A stretch of 64,000 nt of DNA from Serratia proteamaculans. GTDB lineage: Bacteria > Pseudomonadota > Gammaproteobacteria > Enterobacterales > Enterobacteriaceae. The notes beneath the pieces were generated by a model that ran no database searches, was not told the origin of the DNA, and saw only the letters and a program-made list of their open reading frames with translations. Made by a program: the position numbers and the translations under genes. The stretch is taken from positions 62,001 through 126,000 of the forward strand of contig NZ_SWDE01000006.1 of assembly GCF_013337185.1 (NCBI RefSeq). Direction: 5' to 3'. Positions 47,837-59,377 of the stretch are shown here, one piece after another; position 1 is the first letter of the stretch, and every line of letters starts with the position of its first letter.

Positions 47837-49204
47837 ATGGACAAGACAACGGCACTGGCGACACAGATCCTGGCGGGCATTGGCGGTGAGGAGAATATCC
47901 TCCGGCTGGAAAACTGCATGACACGAGTCCGTGTCGAGGTTAACGACGAGCAACGCCTTGACCTGGTGGCGCTCAAGCAGTTGCCGGGCATTAAGGGCTA
48001 TATCAAACAGGGTGAACAACACCAGTTTATCGTCGGCCCAGGGGCCGCCGCCAAGGTGGTCGATGCCATGCGTTCACTGCTCACCGGCGCACCGGCTGCT
48101 GTGGCTAGCGGAGATCATGTCGCCCGTAACAAGGCGCAAGCCAAACAAAAGTATGCTGCGCCAATGAGCGGTGCGCTGAAAAAGCTGGCCGATGTCTTTA
48201 TTCCGTTGATACCGGCGTTCATCGCCTCCGGCCTGATTACCGGCATCATCAACCTGCTGAAACGGCCGGATATTGCCGGCGAACTGGCGTTAAATTATCC
48301 CAACGTGCTGGGGCTGCTGGCTATTTTTGGCAGCGCAGTATTCGCCATCATGAATATTCTGGTCGGGGTTAACGCCGCCAGGGTGTTTGGCGGTTCTCAG
48401 GCGATGGGCGGCGTTATGGCCGGTATCCTTTCCAGCCCGGCGTTGGCGCAAATCACCCTGTTTGGTGAGGCATTGCAGCCTGGTCGTGGCGGGGTGATTG
48501 CGGTGCTGCTGGTGGTGGCGCTGATGTGCTGGGTAGAAAAGCGCCTGCGTCATTGGCTGCCTGAGTCGATTGAGCTGATCCTCAATCCGCTGATCACCAC
48601 GCTGGTGACCGCGTCGTTGGCGATTGTGATCCTGCAGCCGTTGGGCGGCTATATTTCTGATGCTATCGCCCACGGTGCTAACCTGGCGATCGACAAAGGG
48701 GGGTTGCTGGTGGGCGCAGTGCTGTCCGGGCTGTTCCTGCCGTTGGTGCTGTCCGGTTTACATCAGGGTCTGGTGCCGATCCACGTCGAACTGGTGCAGG
48801 CACACGGTTCCAACCCACTGTTGCCGATTTTGGCGATGGCGGGCGTCGGTCAGGTCGGGGCGGCGCTGGCCGTATTAATGAAAACCCGTAATGCACGGCT
48901 GAAAAAGGTAATAAAAGGGGCGTTGCCGGTCGGCATTCTCGGCATTGGCGAACCTTTGATTTTCGGGGTGACCTTACCGCTGGGCAGGCCCTTTATTGCC
49001 GCTTGTCTCGGCGGTGCGGTGGGTGGGGCGCTGATCAGCTACTGGAAGGTGGCGACGGTGATCACCTTCGGTATCTCGGGTTTACCTTTGGCGTTAACCA
49101 TTGTCTCGGGTAAGGTGATGTTGTATCTGACGGGGCTGGTGATTACCATTGCCGCTGGATTTATTTTCACCTGGATAATGGGATTCAACGATCCTGAGGA
49201 GTAG
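47837..49204 (+). CDS. murP: PTS MurNAc transporter EIIBC (MurP)
   Basis: A 455-residue PTS permease. The N-terminal EIIB domain has the phosphorylated Cys in ENCMTRVRVEVNDEQRLDL; about ten membrane helices of the EIIC domain follow, with GIGEPLIFGVTLPLGRPFI as the sugar-site motif. It takes up N-acetylmuramate and delivers MurNAc-6-P to MurQ. There is no EIIA domain, as in Escherichia coli MurP, which uses the Glc-type EIIA. Assignment rests on context as well as sequence. Confidence 0.9.
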   Translation: MDKTTALATQILAGIGGEENILRLENCMTRVRVEVNDEQRLDLVALKQLPGIKGYIKQGEQHQFIVGPGAAAKVVDAMRSLLTGAPAAVASGDHVARNKAQAKQKYAAPMSGALKKLADVFIPLIPAFIASGLITGIINLLKRPDIAGELALNYPNVLGLLAIFGSAVFAIMNILVGVNAARVFGGSQAMGGVMAGILSSPALAQITLFGEALQPGRGGVIAVLLVVALMCWVEKRLRHWLPESIELILNPLITTLVTASLAIVILQPLGGYISDAIAHGANLAIDKGGLLVGAVLSGLFLPLVLSGLHQGLVPIHVELVQAHGSNPLLPILAMAGVGQVGAALAVLMKTRNARLKKVIKGALPVGILGIGEPLIFGVTLPLGRPFIAACLGGAVGGALISYWKVATVITFGISGLPLALTIVSGKVMLYLTGLVITIAAGFIFTWIMGFNDPEE

Positions 49205-49207
49205 CGC

Positions 49208-49864
49208 TTGAGCGAGAAACAGAGCCAACAGGCCGCGGAAGGCCGCCGTGTGGTGTTCTTTGATCTGGACGGCACGCTGCATCAGGAAGACATGTTTGGC
49301 AGTTTCTTGCGTTTCTTGTTGCGCCATCTGCCATTGAATCTGTTGCTGGTGGTGCCGTTGTTGCCGGTTGTCGGGCTGACGCTGTTGGTGATGGGCCGTG
49401 CCGCCCGCTGGCCGATGAGCGTGCTGCTGTGGTCGATTACCTTTGGTCGCTCAGAGGTCCGCTTAAAGGCGCTGGAACAGCGCTTTGTCAGTTATTTCCG
49501 CGATAAGGTGACCGCCTTCCCGGTGGTGCAAATGCGTCTGCGCCAGTACCTTGAAGTGCATGATGCACAGGTATGGCTGATCACCGGTTCGCCGGAGCGT
49601 CTGGTGGAACAGGTGTATCAGGACTCTGCTTTTTTACCGCAGGTCAACCTGGTAGGTAGCCGTATTGTACGGCGTTACGGTGGTTGGGTGCTGGCTCTGC
49701 GTTGCCTGGGGATACAGAAGGTGACTGAGTTGGAACAGCGTCTCGGTACGCCGCTCAAGCTATACAGTGGCTATAGCGACAGCAAGCAGGATAACCCTTT
49801 GCTGTATTTCTGCGAGCACCGCTGGCGGGTCAGTAAGCTGGGTGAGTTGCAACAGCTGGAATAG
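49208..49864 (+). CDS. pgpC: Phosphatidylglycerophosphatase C (PgpC)
   Basis: A 218-residue HAD phosphatase, start TTG at 49208 three bases after murP. The nucleophile motif is VVFFDLDGTLHQEDMFGSF; WLITGSPERLVEQVY gives motif II and YSGYSDSKQDNPLLYFC motif IV. A hydrophobic segment lies near residues 37-60 and anchors it to the membrane. Dephosphorylates phosphatidylglycerophosphate to phosphatidylglycerol. In Escherichia coli pgpC (yfhB) sits near tadA and murQ, so this neighbourhood is conserved. Confidence 0.92.
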   Translation: MSEKQSQQAAEGRRVVFFDLDGTLHQEDMFGSFLRFLLRHLPLNLLLVVPLLPVVGLTLLVMGRAARWPMSVLLWSITFGRSEVRLKALEQRFVSYFRDKVTAFPVVQMRLRQYLEVHDAQVWLITGSPERLVEQVYQDSAFLPQVNLVGSRIVRRYGGWVLALRCLGIQKVTELEQRLGTPLKLYSGYSDSKQDNPLLYFCEHRWRVSKLGELQQLE

Positions 49865-49865
49865 C

Positions 49866-49892
49866 AAAAGGGCGGATTATCCGCCCTTTTAT
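49866..49892. terminator. Bidirectional terminator between pgpC and yiaY
   Basis: GGGCGGA-TTA-TCCGCCC (49870-49886) followed by TTTTATATTTTT on + and CTTTTGC on minus. Confidence 0.75.
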
Positions 49893-49903
49893 ATTTTTGA
49901 AGC

Positions 49904-51055
49904 TTACATAGCCGCGCGGAAGATGGCGACAATCTGTTCGTGGGTGGCTTGTATCGGGTTGGTGAAGCCGCAGGCATCTTTCAACGCGTTGGCCGCCAGC
50001 GTATCGAAATCCTGTTCTTTCACTTTTAAATCGAGCAGCCCAGCCGGGATACCGACGTCTTTTGCCAGCAAACGAATGGCGGCGATACAGGCAGCAGCGC
50101 CCTGTGGGTCGTTAAGATGCTTCACATCCAGCCCCATGGCGACGGCGATGTCTTTCAGTCGTGGTGCACAAACCCGGGCGTTGAACTCCTGCACGTGTGG
50201 CAGCAGCACCGCGTTACATACCCCATGCGGCAGATCGTAGAAACCGCCGAGTTGGTGCGCCATGGCGTGCACATAACCGAGAGAAGCGTTGTTGAAGGCC
50301 ATTCCGGCCAGGAACTGGGCATAGGCCATATTTTCACGCGCCTGCATATTGCTGCCGTCGGCGACCGCGTCGCGCAGCGATTCGGCAATCATGGTGACGG
50401 CTTTCAGCGCGCAGGCGTCGGTAATCGGGTTGGCGGCGCTGGAAACATAGGCTTCAATCGCGTGGGTTAATGCATCCATCCCGGTGGCGGCGGTCAGTCC
50501 TTTTGGCATGCCGGCCATCAGGTGCGGATCGTTGACCGACAGGATTGGGGTGACGTGTTTATCGACAATCGCCATTTTGATGTGGCGTGCTTCGTCGGTA
50601 ATGATGCAAAAACGGGTCATTTCGGAGGCGGTGCCGGCGGTGGTGTTGATGGCAATCATCGGCAACTGCGGTTTGGCAGAGCGATCGACACCTTCATAAT
50701 CCTTGATCTCCCCGCCGTTGGTCGCGACCAGCGCGATACCTTTGGCGCAGTCGTGTGGCGAGCCGCCGCCAAGAGAAACTACGCAATCGCAGCGGTGTTC
50801 TTGCAGCAGGGCCAGACCCTGCTTCACGTTAAGGGTAGTTGGGTTAGGGTGGGTGCCGTCATAAACGCAGCTTTCAATCTGTTGGGCGGCAAGTAACTGT
50901 TGAACCTGAGCGACCACGCCAATGTTATTCAGCACTTTGTCGGTCACGATCAATGCGTGGCGCAATCCTTGTTGCTTCATGGTGTTTGCCGCTTCGTTCA
51001 GACAGCCGGAACCGATCATATTGACGGAAGGGATAAAGAAAGTTGAGGCAGCCAT
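49904..51055 (-). CDS. yiaY: Iron-containing alcohol dehydrogenase, YiaY-like
   Basis: A 383-residue group III iron-activated alcohol dehydrogenase, almost colinear with Escherichia coli YiaY, an L-threonine dehydrogenase candidate. [22 protein letters not shown] is the NAD site; the metal ligands lie in [53 protein letters not shown]. The conserved C-terminus is [18 protein letters not shown]. In Escherichia coli yiaY lies elsewhere in the genome, so here it is in a different position. The substrate is not fixed by the sequence. Confidence 0.88.
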   Translation of the reverse strand: MAASTFFIPSVNMIGSGCLNEAANTMKQQGLRHALIVTDKVLNNIGVVAQVQQLLAAQQIESCVYDGTHPNPTTLNVKQGLALLQEHRCDCVVSLGGGSPHDCAKGIALVATNGGEIKDYEGVDRSAKPQLPMIAINTTAGTASEMTRFCIITDEARHIKMAIVDKHVTPILSVNDPHLMAGMPKGLTAATGMDALTHAIEAYVSSAANPITDACALKAVTMIAESLRDAVADGSNMQARENMAYAQFLAGMAFNNASLGYVHAMAHQLGGFYDLPHGVCNAVLLPHVQEFNARVCAPRLKDIAVAMGLDVKHLNDPQGAAACIAAIRLLAKDVGIPAGLLDLKVKEQDFDTLAANALKDACGFTNPIQATHEQIVAIFRAAM

Positions 51056-51202
51056 AACTCACTCCTTGATAAAAGCTTTATTGCTTGCCTCAAACATTAC
51101 TCCGCTAATTATTAAGCGTTTATGATCTATCGCAATTTCGCGCTATACCCGCTGTCTTTTAAACCACCCTGTTGTTAGCTGCGCAGCAGAAGTGGCCTGA
51201 TG

Positions 51203-52255
51203 TTAATCATCGGTCAGGTCGTGCGGTTTGCGGCCCAGTTGCCATATTTTTTCAGCGTAGTGGCCTAATGCCCACAGGCTCAGGCCGAGCAGCACAAAGA
51301 AAATCGCCTTCGGCATCGCGCCCCAGAAAAATTCGAAGAAGCGGGTATAGAGGTTAATGCCAAGGAAAGTCAGGCCGAATCCGCGCAACATGCCGTCGTC
51401 ACGTTTCAGCCCCAGCCAAATGCAGCCGATGGCGACCAGGCCGAACAACAGGCTCCAGTGGAACAGTTCAATCTGACGCGCGTTGTACCAACTGTCGAGG
51501 TCACCATAGTTGCCAAAGATTGACAGCAACCACAGGGCAATAAACAGATACAACAAGCCCATCGCCAGGGAAACTCGTTCCAGCCCGCGGCTGGCGAGCA
51601 CCGGTCGTAACAGCAAGGCCGCGGCGATCAGGACCACCCCGAAGGCGATAAAGCGCATCGGGAAGCTCATGCCCAGCCAATAAGCGCCCCAGCCGGACAT
51701 ATAACCGGTTTCGGCGCCGAAGGCGTTGCCGAGTGACAGCAGGGCAAACCACCACACCAACCCGGAGCGGCTGAACCAGCCAATCACGCCATACAATAGG
51801 GCGGCGAATATCAGCAGCAGCGAAACCCGGCCGCTGCCGTTATCCAGCCAGACGCCCATCTGCCACAGGGCACAGGCGGTAAACAGCACGGCAACGAACA
51901 GCGCGGCCTCATTACCGTAGCGTTTCTCCGGATGGTGCCGACGGCGACGCAGCGCCCAGACATAGCAAAGTGCGGCTACCACGGCTGTGATAGTCATGCG
52001 CACCGGTGCGTCGAAGCGGAACAGCTCGCTCAAACGATAAAGCAGCTCGCTGTCGGCGAACAGGCTGCTGATGGCAATCACCAGCGAAGCCAGCGCGGCG
52101 AGAAACGCATAACGCGCCAGTCGTCGCCAGTCGAAGGGCTGCACTTCGAGATGTTGCAACAGCTGTTGCTGCTGTTGTGTGGTTAATGCCCCTTCACCGA
52201 CCCAACCGTCCAGCGCCTTGCGCACCACGACGGCATTCTTTTTGCTGAATTTCAT
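51203..52255 (-). CDS. DUF2157 membrane protein
   Basis: A 350-residue polytopic protein. The N-terminus MKFSKKNAVVVRKALDGWVGEGALTTQQQQQLLQHLEVQPFDW is a cytoplasmic helical DUF2157 domain, and about nine hydrophobic segments follow (for example FLAALASLVIAISSLFAD and MTITAVVAALCYVWAL). The family has no established function and is found in many bacteria with or without a DUF4401 partner; none is adjacent here. It ends with PHDLTDD. It is divergent from tadA with the palindromic repeats between them. Confidence 0.8.
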   Translation of the reverse strand: MKFSKKNAVVVRKALDGWVGEGALTTQQQQQLLQHLEVQPFDWRRLARYAFLAALASLVIAISSLFADSELLYRLSELFRFDAPVRMTITAVVAALCYVWALRRRRHHPEKRYGNEAALFVAVLFTACALWQMGVWLDNGSGRVSLLLIFAALLYGVIGWFSRSGLVWWFALLSLGNAFGAETGYMSGWGAYWLGMSFPMRFIAFGVVLIAAALLLRPVLASRGLERVSLAMGLLYLFIALWLLSIFGNYGDLDSWYNARQIELFHWSLLFGLVAIGCIWLGLKRDDGMLRGFGLTFLGINLYTRFFEFFWGAMPKAIFFVLLGLSLWALGHYAEKIWQLGRKPHDLTDD

Positions 52256-52270
52256 GTTTCCTGTCCCTGA

Positions 52271-52951
<681 letters not shown>

Positions 52952-54433
52952 TCAGAAATTCAGTGCCAGTTCCGGCGTCACGGCCGGATAGCCTTTCCCC
53001 AGTTCGGCCTGTTCGGCCGCTTCCTGTGCCGCTTTTCTCTCTTTTTCCAGCAAGTAACCCACCAAACTGACCTGATAGCGGCGAATGTTTTCCACGTAGT
53101 TATAGGCTTCGCGCCCACGCGCATAGCCGTAGGTTAATTGCGGGTAGTAGCGTTTCTGGCTGAGCATCGGCAGGCGTTGTTTGACGTCGACCCAGCTGTC
53201 CGGATTACCTTTTTGCATTTTGGTCAGTTTACGGGCATCGAGCATATGGCCCCAGCCCATGTTGTAGGCCGCCAGTGAGAACCAGATACGCTCATCTTCC
53301 GGCACGCTGTCGGGCACCTTGGCCATCAGCCTTTGCAGGTAAAGGGCACCGCCCTGAATGCTTTCCTCGGGATCGAGACGATCGTTAACCCCCAGGCCGT
53401 CGGCAGTGGCTCGTGTCAGCATCATCAGGCCACGCACGCCGGTCGGTGAGGTTGCCTGCGGGTTCCAGTGTGATTCCTGATAGGCAATGGCCGCCAATAG
53501 CTTCCAGTCGATCTCGCTAGCATATTTTTCGAACAATGAGCGGAAGGTCGGCAGTACCGAATCGATGGCGGACAGGAAGGTCTTGGTGTCGACGTAATCG
53601 AAACTGCCTACGTGGCCGAGGTACTTCTCTTCCAGCCGCGCCAACGTGCCGTCGTCAACCATCTGGCTGTAGAAGTCCAGCATGGCAGCATACAGGCTGT
53701 CGTCGGTGCCACGCTTAAGGTACCAGGTAACCGGTTCTTCATCGGTGACGTCGAAGGCCACCGCCAATTGCGGGTGGATGCGTTGCAGCAGCGCGATGGT
53801 AACGGAATCGCCGAGGGTATAATCCAGCTTACCGTCGGCCACCTGTTCCAACAGCTCTTTGGAGGTGAGATCGCTGGAGGCTTCCCAACTGAGATCCGGG
53901 AATTTACTTTGCTTGAGCTGTTTCAGGGTGCTGACGTGTGCCGAGCCGGAGGCCACCGCCAGTTTGCCTTTAATGTCGGCAAAGGTTTTCGGCCGGGCAG
54001 TACCCAGGCGATAAACCAACTGTTGGGAAACGGAATAATAGGCCGGGCCGGTGCGCGCGCGGCTGAGGCGATCCTGATTGTAGATCAGACCTGCGGCCAA
54101 CAGGTCGGCATCGTCATCGTCCAGATCGTCAAACAGGTCATTAATGTTCTTGTGCGGGATCACCACCAGTTTCACGCCCAGGTAGTTGGCAAAGCGTTTC
54201 GCCAACTCGTAGTCGAGGCCGCTCGGCCCCTGCTTGGTGGTGAAATAGGTTAACGGCGAGTTTAGCGTACTGATACGCAACTCTCCGCGCGATTTGATCT
54301 CTTCGAGTTGCCCGCCCTGGCCGCCGCGCCAGGTAATATTGGGCCACAGGGCGAGCGCCAGAAGCAAGGTAACAACACCGATTAGAATGTAGTTTATTTT
54401 AAGGCGTTTCAAATAGTTATCCAGTGGTGGCAC
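52952..54433 (-). CDS. mltF: Membrane-bound lytic transglycosylase MltF
   Basis: A 493-residue protein with an N-terminal hydrophobic segment ([18 protein letters not shown]), a periplasmic solute-binding-like domain ([44 protein letters not shown]) and a C-terminal SLT domain with catalytic Glu in [28 protein letters not shown] and GGALYLQRL. It cleaves peptidoglycan glycan strands to 1,6-anhydro products. The first residues ([12 protein letters not shown]) look longer than a signal but lack a lipobox; the segment may act as an anchor. It is divergent from purL. Confidence 0.96.
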   Translation of the reverse strand: MPPLDNYLKRLKINYILIGVVTLLLALALWPNITWRGGQGGQLEEIKSRGELRISTLNSPLTYFTTKQGPSGLDYELAKRFANYLGVKLVVIPHKNINDLFDDLDDDDADLLAAGLIYNQDRLSRARTGPAYYSVSQQLVYRLGTARPKTFADIKGKLAVASGSAHVSTLKQLKQSKFPDLSWEASSDLTSKELLEQVADGKLDYTLGDSVTIALLQRIHPQLAVAFDVTDEEPVTWYLKRGTDDSLYAAMLDFYSQMVDDGTLARLEEKYLGHVGSFDYVDTKTFLSAIDSVLPTFRSLFEKYASEIDWKLLAAIAYQESHWNPQATSPTGVRGLMMLTRATADGLGVNDRLDPEESIQGGALYLQRLMAKVPDSVPEDERIWFSLAAYNMGWGHMLDARKLTKMQKGNPDSWVDVKQRLPMLSQKRYYPQLTYGYARGREAYNYVENIRRYQVSLVGYLLEKERKAAQEAAEQAELGKGYPAVTPELALNF

Positions 54434-54578
54434 ACATGCACTGCTGACGGCTGCTAAGCACTTTCTTATGGTTAAATCACCAGTGCCGGGGCATTTTGCG
54501 CAACAAAACGCCAGCGTGCAACTTTATTGACACGTTATGACAATTCGAGTGTGCGGAGAGCTTTTATCAATAATAGCT

Positions 54579-54594
54579 ACGCAAACGGTTTCGT
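54579..54594 (+). promoter_or_regulatory. PurR operator before purL
   Basis: ACGCAAACGGTTTCGT matches the 16-bp PurR consensus ACGCAAACGTTTNCGT at nearly all positions, about 100 bp before purL. Confidence 0.85.
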
Positions 54595-54691
54595 CGGCGG
54601 CGTAGATTCTCTATAATGGCGCGCGTTTTCCCCCTGTTGCGCCCAATGAAGTGCTGAAGTCAGTTGCTTCGAAGACGAGAGAACTTTGATT

Positions 54692-57600
54692 ATGGAAATA
54701 CTGCGTGGTTCGCCCGCTTTGTCGGCTTTTCGTGTTACCAAACTGCTGTCCCGTTGCCAGGACGCTCACCTTCCTGTCAGTGATATCTACGCCGAGTACG
54801 TCCACTTTGCTGATGTTAGCGCACCGCTAAATACCGAAGAGCACGCCAAGCTCGCGCGCCTGCTCAAGTACGGCCCCTCTCTCGCCGAACATGCCCCTGA
54901 AGGCCGCCTGCTGTTGGTGACGCCGCGTCCGGGTACCATTTCTCCATGGTCTTCCAAAGCCAGCGATATCGCCCATAACTGCGGTTTGAAGCAGGTGCTG
55001 CGGCTGGAGCGCGGTCTGGCGTTCTACGTCAAGGCAGAGACGCTGACCGAAGCCCAATGGCAGCAGCTTGCCGTCTTGTTGCACGACCGCATGATGGAAA
55101 CCGTCTTCAGCAGCCTGCAACAGGCGGAGCAATTGTTTACCCAGCATCAGCCGGCACCTTACCAGAGGGTCGATATGCTGGGGGAAGGGCGCAGCGCGCT
55201 GGAGCAGGCTAACCTCAAGCTGGGTCTGGCACTGGCCGAGGACGAAATCGACTATCTGCTGAATGCCTTTACCGGTCTGGGGCGCAACCCGACGGATATC
55301 GAACTTTACATGTTTGCGCAGGCCAACTCCGAGCACTGCCGCCATAAAATTTTCAACGCCGATTGGATCATCGACGGCGAACAGCAACCGAAGTCGCTGT
55401 TCAAAATGATCAAGAATACCTTCGAACAGACGCCGGATTACGTGCTGTCGGCTTATAAAGACAACGCGGCGGTGATGGAAGGCTCGCAGGTCGGTCGTTT
55501 CTTCGCCGCACCGGAAAGCGGCCAGTATGACTACCATCAGGAGGAAGCCCATATCCTGATGAAGGTGGAAACCCATAACCACCCAACGGCGATCTCCCCA
55601 TGGCCGGGTGCCGCTACCGGCTCCGGTGGTGAGATCCGTGACGAGGGCGCAACCGGTCGCGGTGCCAAACCCAAGGCCGGTCTGGTGGGCTTCTCGGTCT
55701 CCAACCTGCGTATTCCCGGCTTTGAACAGCCCTGGGAGCAGGATTTCGGCAAGCCAGACCGCATTGTGACGGCACTGGACATCATGACCGACGGCCCATT
55801 GGGCGGTGCGGCGTTCAACAACGAATTCGGCCGTCCGGCGCTGGTGGGTTACTTCCGTACCTATGAAGAGCAGGTCAACAGCCATAACGGCGTGGAACTG
55901 CGCGGCTACCACAAGCCGATCATGCTGGCGGGCGGTATCGGTAACATTCGCGCCAACCACGTACAAAAAGCAGAAATCACCGTCGGTGCCAAACTGGTGG
56001 TGCTGGGTGGCCCGGCGATGAATATCGGCCTGGGCGGCGGCGCGGCATCATCTATGGCTTCTGGCCAGTCTGATGCCGATCTGGATTTCGCTTCGGTACA
56101 GCGCGACAACCCGGAAATGGAACGTCGTTGCCAGGAAGTGATCGACCGCTGCTGGCAGTTGGGCGAACAAAACCCGATTCTGTTTATCCACGATGTCGGC
56201 GCCGGTGGCTTGTCCAACGCCATGCCTGAACTGGTCAGCGACGGTGGCCGCGGTGGTCGTTTCGAACTGCGCGATATTCTGAACGATGAGCCGGGCATGA
56301 GCCCGCTGGAAGTCTGGTGTAACGAATCACAGGAACGATATGTGATGGCGATTGCACCGGCACAGATGGCGCAGTTTGACGAGATTTGCCGCCGTGAGCG
56401 CGCGCCTTATGCGGTGATCGGTGAAGCCACCGAAGAACAGCATCTGACGCTGAATGACAGCCATTTCGACAACCAACCGATCGACATGCCGCTGGACGTG
56501 CTGCTGGGCAAAACGCCGAAGATGACGCGTGACGTGACTCGTCTGCAGGCCAAAGGTCAGCCGCTGCAGCGTGATGAGATCACTCTGAATGATGCGGTCA
56601 ACCGCGTACTGCATCTGCCGGCGGTTGCAGAGAAAACCTTCCTGATCACCATTGGCGACCGTACCGTGACCGGTATGGTGGCGCGCGATCAGATGGTAGG
56701 CCCGTGGCAGATCCCTGTCGCCGACTGCGCGGTGACCACTGCCAGTCTGGACAGCTATTACGGTGAAGCGATGTCGATCGGCGAACGTGCGCCGGTGGCC
56801 CTGCTGGACTTCGCCGCCTCTGGCCGCCTGGCGGTCGGGGAAGCGCTGACCAACCTGGCAGCGACCGAAATCGGTTCGCTCAAGCGCGTGAAGCTTTCCG
56901 CTAACTGGATGGCGGCAGCCGGTCACCCGGGTGAAGACGCCGGTTTGTATGAGGCGGTAAAAGCGGTGGGCGAAGAACTTTGTCCGGCGCTGGGTATTAC
57001 TATTCCAGTGGGCAAAGACTCTATGTCGATGAAAACCCGCTGGCAGGAAGGCAACGAACAGCGCGAAATGACCTCGCCGTTGTCACTGGTGATCACCGGT
57101 TTTGCTCGTGTAGAAGATGTGCGCCACACCGTGACGCCACAGCTGCGTACTGATAAGGGCGACAGCGCACTGCTGCTGATCGACCTGGGTAACGGCCATA
57201 ACGCGCTGGGTGCCACTGCGCTGGCGCAGGTTTATCGTCAACTGGGCGACAAACCGGCCGACGTGCGTAACGTTGAGCAACTGGCAGGCTTCTTCAATGC
57301 CATGCAACAGTTGGTGGCCGATCGCGCGCTGTTGGCTTACCACGACCGCTCCGACGGCGGCCTGCTGGTCACGTTGGCGGAAATGGCGTTTGCAGGCCAC
57401 TGCGGCGTGCAGGTGGATATCAACGCGCTGGGCGACGACGCACTGGCTGCGCTGTTCAACGAAGAGTTGGGCGCGGTGATCCAGGTCACCAATGACCAGC
57501 TTGCTGTGGTACAGCAGGTGTTTGCTCAGCATGGCCTGGTGGACAATGTTCACCACATCGGTAGCGTGCAGGCCGGCGATCGCTTTGTGATCACACAGGG

Positions 57601-58582
57601 CGATAAAACGGTATACAGCGAAAGCCGCGCTACGCTGCGCACCTGGTGGGCGGAAACCACCTGGCAGATGCAGCGCCTGCGTGATAACCCGGAATGTGCC
57701 GATCAGGAGCACCGGGCCAAGCAGGATGAACGCGACCCTGGCCTGAACGTCAAACTGAGTTTTGCTCCGGAAGAAGACATTGCTGCGCCGTATATCGCCA
57801 AGGGCGCACGCCCTAAAGTGGCGGTGCTGCGTGAGCAGGGGGTTAACTCCCACGTTGAGATGGCGGCAGCATTCCATCGCGCCGGTTTTGATGCGGTAGA
57901 CGTGCATATGAGCGATTTGCTGGAAGGCCGTCGCGACCTGCAGGACTTCCATACGCTGGTGGCCTGCGGTGGCTTCTCGTACGGTGACGTACTGGGCGCC
58001 GGTGAAGGCTGGGCGAAGTCGATTCTGTTCAACGATCGCGTGCGTGACGAGTTCGAATCCTTCTTCCACCGTCCGCAAACCCTGGCGTTGGGCGTGTGTA
58101 ACGGTTGCCAGATGATGTCGAACCTGCGCGATCTGATCCCAGGGGCCGAACATTGGCCGCGTTTCGTACGCAACCTGTCAGACCGTTTTGAAGCGCGTTT
58201 CAGCCTGGTGGAAGTGGCGGCCAGCCCGTCGCTGTTCATGCAGGGCATGGCGGGTTCACGTATGCCGATCGCCGTCTCGCACGGTGAAGGGCACGTCGAG
58301 GTGCGCGATGCGGCACATCTGGCGGCATTGGAGCACCATAACCTGGTGGCATTGCGCTTTGTCGATAATGCCGGTCAGGTAACGGAAACCTACCCAGCCA
58401 ATCCGAACGGTTCACCGAACGGGATCACCGCAGTGACCAGCAGCAATGGCCGCGCGACGGTGATGATGCCGCATCCGGAGCGGGTATTCCGCACCGTCAG
58501 CAACTCGTGGCATCCGGAAGAGTGGGGCGAAGACAGCCCGTGGATGCGCATGTTCCGCAACGCCCGTAAGCAACTGGGCTAA
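54692..58582 (+). CDS. purL: Phosphoribosylformylglycinamidine synthase PurL
   Basis: A 1296-residue single-chain (large) PurL catalysing ATP- and glutamine-dependent conversion of FGAR to FGAM in purine synthesis. The N-terminal and FGAM synthetase domains have [35 protein letters not shown] and [20 protein letters not shown]; the C-terminal amidotransferase has the nucleophile Cys in [21 protein letters not shown] and [21 protein letters not shown]. Start [22 protein letters not shown] at 54692, right after a GAGAGAACTTTGATT leader. A PurR box lies upstream and a terminator downstream. Confidence 0.98.
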   Translation: MEILRGSPALSAFRVTKLLSRCQDAHLPVSDIYAEYVHFADVSAPLNTEEHAKLARLLKYGPSLAEHAPEGRLLLVTPRPGTISPWSSKASDIAHNCGLKQVLRLERGLAFYVKAETLTEAQWQQLAVLLHDRMMETVFSSLQQAEQLFTQHQPAPYQRVDMLGEGRSALEQANLKLGLALAEDEIDYLLNAFTGLGRNPTDIELYMFAQANSEHCRHKIFNADWIIDGEQQPKSLFKMIKNTFEQTPDYVLSAYKDNAAVMEGSQVGRFFAAPESGQYDYHQEEAHILMKVETHNHPTAISPWPGAATGSGGEIRDEGATGRGAKPKAGLVGFSVSNLRIPGFEQPWEQDFGKPDRIVTALDIMTDGPLGGAAFNNEFGRPALVGYFRTYEEQVNSHNGVELRGYHKPIMLAGGIGNIRANHVQKAEITVGAKLVVLGGPAMNIGLGGGAASSMASGQSDADLDFASVQRDNPEMERRCQEVIDRCWQLGEQNPILFIHDVGAGGLSNAMPELVSDGGRGGRFELRDILNDEPGMSPLEVWCNESQERYVMAIAPAQMAQFDEICRRERAPYAVIGEATEEQHLTLNDSHFDNQPIDMPLDVLLGKTPKMTRDVTRLQAKGQPLQRDEITLNDAVNRVLHLPAVAEKTFLITIGDRTVTGMVARDQMVGPWQIPVADCAVTTASLDSYYGEAMSIGERAPVALLDFAASGRLAVGEALTNLAATEIGSLKRVKLSANWMAAAGHPGEDAGLYEAVKAVGEELCPALGITIPVGKDSMSMKTRWQEGNEQREMTSPLSLVITGFARVEDVRHTVTPQLRTDKGDSALLLIDLGNGHNALGATALAQVYRQLGDKPADVRNVEQLAGFFNAMQQLVADRALLAYHDRSDGGLLVTLAEMAFAGHCGVQVDINALGDDALAALFNEELGAVIQVTNDQLAVVQQVFAQHGLVDNVHHIGSVQAGDRFVITQGDKTVYSESRATLRTWWAETTWQMQRLRDNPECADQEHRAKQDERDPGLNVKLSFAPEEDIAAPYIAKGARPKVAVLREQGVNSHVEMAAAFHRAGFDAVDVHMSDLLEGRRDLQDFHTLVACGGFSYGDVLGAGEGWAKSILFNDRVRDEFESFFHRPQTLALGVCNGCQMMSNLRDLIPGAEHWPRFVRNLSDRFEARFSLVEVAASPSLFMQGMAGSRMPIAVSHGEGHVEVRDAAHLAALEHHNLVALRFVDNAGQVTETYPANPNGSPNGITAVTSSNGRATVMMPHPERVFRTVSNSWHPEEWGEDSPWMRMFRNARKQLG

Positions 58583-58605
58583 GCGAGCATTTAGCGGTAG
58601 CCTGA

Positions 58606-58632
58606 GGGGCGCAAGAGATTGCGCCCCTTTTT
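58606..58632 (+). terminator. Terminator after purL
   Basis: GGGGCGCAA / TTGCGCCCC stem with a GAGA loop, followed by TTTTTATTG. Confidence 0.85.
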
Positions 58633-58653
58633 ATTGCTCCGCCTGCCGAGCGT

Positions 58654-58766
58654 TGTCGGCATTTTGCGACAGGGGCTATTTTCACTGTCTCTAAAAAGAG
58701 ACACTTAACACATTGATTTTTAAGGGTGGAAAATTAATTGACTTAAGTTGTCGGTTTTTGGCGACA
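58654..58766 (+). promoter_or_regulatory. Three GlrR (QseF) binding sites upstream of glmY
   Basis: Three perfect TGTC-N10-GACA sites: 58654-58671, 58686-58703 and 58749-58766. GlrR of Escherichia coli binds this motif upstream of glmY and activates the sigma54 promoter found here at 58873. Confidence 0.88.
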
Positions 58767-58842
58767 GGATGGCGTTTTTTTCTTCGCCGGATAGGCTACT
58801 TATTTTATAACTCTGGCGATGGTTTTATTTTTTATTTAATAA

Positions 58843-58855
58843 TATCAATAAGTTA
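58843..58855 (+). promoter_or_regulatory. IHF site between GlrR sites and glmY promoter
   Basis: TATCAATAAGTTA matches WATCAANNNNTTR. Its place between the activator sites and the sigma54 promoter is the usual DNA-bending arrangement. Confidence 0.6.
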
Positions 58856-58872
58856 AAAATAACTTGAAAAGT

Positions 58873-58888
58873 TGGCACGCTAAGTGCA
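58873..58888 (+). promoter_or_regulatory. Sigma54 promoter of glmY
   Basis: TGGCAC-GCTAA-GTGCA carries the -24 GG and -12 GC elements of sigma54 promoters, with transcription expected to start near 58900. Confidence 0.85.
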
Positions 58889-58899
58889 TTATCCTCTCC

Positions 58900-59080
58900 A
58901 GTTGCTCATTCAACTATTTATGACGGCCCCGTATTTAGACGGAATTGTTGCCTCATAAGCCTCCGAATGATGCCAAAGAAATGGTGCCTATCGTCCAACC
59001 AAACCGATAACAGACGCGCAAGCGCTTTATCAAGCATCGGGCGACACGTGGAGTGAGGCACCGCCTGTATCCAACTGTGA
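58900..59080 (+). ncRNA. glmY: GlmY small RNA (approximate 3' end)
   Basis: Starts with AGTTGCTCATTCAACTATTTATGACGGCCCC-like sequence just after the sigma54 promoter, resembling the 5' end of Escherichia coli GlmY (GTGGCTCATTCACCGACTTATGTCAGCCCC). GlmY is a decoy that sequesters RapZ so that GlmZ can activate glmS. The gene lies between purL and glrK, the conserved place. The 3' end is not clear from sequence; no strong T-run terminator follows and processing may set it. Confidence 0.75.
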
Positions 59081-59089
59081 TGAGTGTTC

Positions 59090-59377
59090 ATCAATCCCGG
59101 ATACGTACGGATGCTATTCGTCCTGTTCGATGCCAGCCTGGTGCTACATCACCCTGGGGACGAGATTCAAGGGCATCCACACATTCTTGCGATGGGGCAG
59201 CCCTGCCCCAGCGTTAAATCTTCAAATTCCTGTTACCTCTCTTTCATTAGCGCCAGATCCAAACGCAAACTTCTGCCCAAGGCCCACTTGCCGGTATTTT
59301 CCTGACGCTGCGCTGAACGCCGGGCTTTCCTCTCATCGGCGACTCGGTTAGCATCAAAGCAGACTAGAGACAATGAG
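59090..59377. other. Stretch between glmY and glrK
   Basis: No supported gene; small frames here look like chance. A GC-rich hairpin TGGGGCAGCCCTGCCCCA near 59192-59211 could act as a terminator-like structure after glmY, but no T run follows. Confidence 0.4.

Noticed and set aside
54827-55966. 379-codon minus-strand frame
   Set aside because: Antisense to purL and an artefact of its high GC third positions.
57083-58153. 356-codon minus-strand frame
   Set aside because: Antisense to the C-terminal part of purL; no domain or ribosome site.
59084-59351. Small plus frames after glmY
   Set aside because: No ribosome site or similarity; better read as intergenic sequence.
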